Below, one piece after another: positions 4,774 through 5,516 of a stretch of DNA of 5,516 nucleotides; position 1 is the first letter of the stretch, and every line of letters begins with the position of its first letter. The position numbers and the translations under genes were made by a program. This stretch comes from CAZFQG01 sp964520785. Lineage in GTDB: Bacteria > Planctomycetota > Planctomycetia > Pirellulales > Thermoguttaceae. Location: contig CAZFQG010000289.1 in assembly GCA_964520785.1 (NCBI GenBank), positions 1-5,516 on the forward strand, read 5' to 3'. A model generated the notes under the pieces. It was not told the DNA's origin and did not search any database. It was given only the letters and a program-made list of their open reading frames with translations.

Positions 4774-5516
4774 ATGAGTATTGACTGTTTGTGCGCCGGA
4801 ATCCTGTTCGCCGATTACGGCTGTGAGCCGATCGAGAGAATGCCCGCCCCGGGCGAGCTGGTCCCCACGAACCGGCTGCACCTGACGCTGGGGGGTTGCG
4901 CATCCAACGCGGGCCTCGACATCGCCAAGTTGGGATATCGGGTCGGCGTTTCCGGTTGCGTGGGAGACGACGTATTCGGCGAATTCGTGATCGCTCGTCT
5001 TCAGAGCGGCGGGGTGGATACCTCGGGGATCCACCGCCTGCCGGACACCGGGACGGCAAGCAGTCTCATTCTAAACGTACAGGGCGAGGATCGCCGGTTC
5101 ATCAGCACGGCGGGCGCAAGCGGACGTTTCTCCGTCGGACACATTCCGCACGACTGGGTCACGCAAGCGAAGGTGTTCTACGTCGGCGGATACCTGATGA
5201 TGCCGGAATTGGAGAACGACGCGATGGTGGATCTCTTTCGCCGGGCCAGGGCTGCCGGCGCCAAGACGGTCCTCGACGTCGTCCTGTTCGAACAACGCCC
5301 GTTTTGGGAGATTCTCGACCGCATCCTGCCGGAGACCGACGTGTTTCTCCCAAACGACGATGAAGCGAAGATTCTCACCGGACTGGACGATCCGTTCGAC
5401 CAAGCGAACCGGTTCCGGGACTCAGGAGCGAAGACGGTCGTCATCACTCAAGGAGAACGCGGGACCATCCTCGTTACGGAAGGGCGCCGGCTCCGTGCCG
5501 GAGTCTACCCGACGCA
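4774..5516 (+). CDS. PfkB-family carbohydrate kinase (3' end beyond the window)
   Basis: The first 247 residues of a ribokinase-like sugar kinase, which would phosphorylate a sugar or nucleoside hydroxyl with ATP in the cytoplasm. The substrate cannot be told from the sequence. Visible features are an N-terminal strand CAGILFADYG with D14 in the usual substrate-binding place, and the PfkB signature 1 region GGCASNAGLDIAKLG (40-54) followed by VGDDVFGEF (63-71). Next come FYVGGYLMMPEL (135-146), VLDVV (166-170), the LPNDDEA metal/phosphate motif (192-198, N194 and E197) and VVITQGERG (222-230). The second signature DTxGAGD with the catalytic Asp normally lies after about residue 245 and is cut off, as is the stop codon, so activity cannot be judged. 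The start is secure: AAAGGAG (4761-4767) lies 6 bases before the ATG and an in-frame TGA (4753-4755) closes the frame upstream. It is transcribed away from the metal-cluster operon and need not be functionally tied to it. Confidence 0.9.
   Translation, partial: MSIDCLCAGILFADYGCEPIERMPAPGELVPTNRLHLTLGGCASNAGLDIAKLGYRVGVSGCVGDDVFGEFVIARLQSGGVDTSGIHRLPDTGTASSLILNVQGEDRRFISTAGASGRFSVGHIPHDWVTQAKVFYVGGYLMMPELENDAMVDLFRRARAAGAKTVLDVVLFEQRPFWEILDRILPETDVFLPNDDEAKILTGLDDPFDQANRFRDSGAKTVVITQGERGTILVTEGRRLRAGVYPT

Noticed and set aside
4361..5059. Long minus-strand frame opposite the kinase start and through the intergenic region
   Set aside because: The opposite strand encodes a convincing PfkB signature with its own ribosome binding site; this frame has no motif.

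Overview
The window is GC-rich bacterial chromosome. It carries six complete protein genes on the minus strand and one partial gene on the plus strand. Nothing in it fixes the species. The core is a cluster of two MinD-type P-loop ATPases, each with a double [4Fe-4S] ferredoxin insert, two small NifX/NifB-C-terminal-type proteins and a DUF134 regulator. Such clusters are typical of anaerobes (sulfate reducers, syntrophs, clostridia, archaea, uncultured deep-branching bacteria), so an anaerobic or facultatively anaerobic bacterium is the best inference. The NifX-like proteins do not show nitrogen fixation: no nitrogenase or true nif gene is visible.

Layout, left to right: (1) 1-123, the 3' flank of wecB, with two short inverted repeats, one a candidate terminator. 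(2) 124-1278 minus, wecB, a UDP-GlcNAc 2-epimerase with an unusual C-terminal stretch, probably transcribed from its own promoter near 1322-1351. (3) 1438-4463 minus, a five-gene operon read from right to left: DUF134 regulator, NifX-like protein A, MinD-like ATPase A, MinD-like ATPase B, NifX-like protein B. Two of its junctions are 4-base ATGA overlaps, one has a 4-base gap, and the last has a 75-base gap with a clear ribosome binding site. (4) 4464-4773, a 310-base divergent regulatory region. (5) 4774 to the window end, plus strand, a PfkB-family sugar kinase cut off by the edge.

How the cluster may work (inference): the ATPases resemble the MinD/Mrp/NBP35-like group, and their ferredoxin inserts could hold or pass on electrons or Fe-S clusters. 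The NifX-fold proteins belong to a family that carries metal-cluster precursors such as the FeMo-cofactor precursor. Together they could assemble or insert a metal cluster into an unknown client. The DUF134 protein, first gene of the operon, probably regulates it: a near-perfect palindrome centred on GGCATATGCC lies exactly in the spacer of the predicted promoter, where a bound repressor would block RNA polymerase. The wecB and kinase genes look like neighbours with separate carbohydrate roles.
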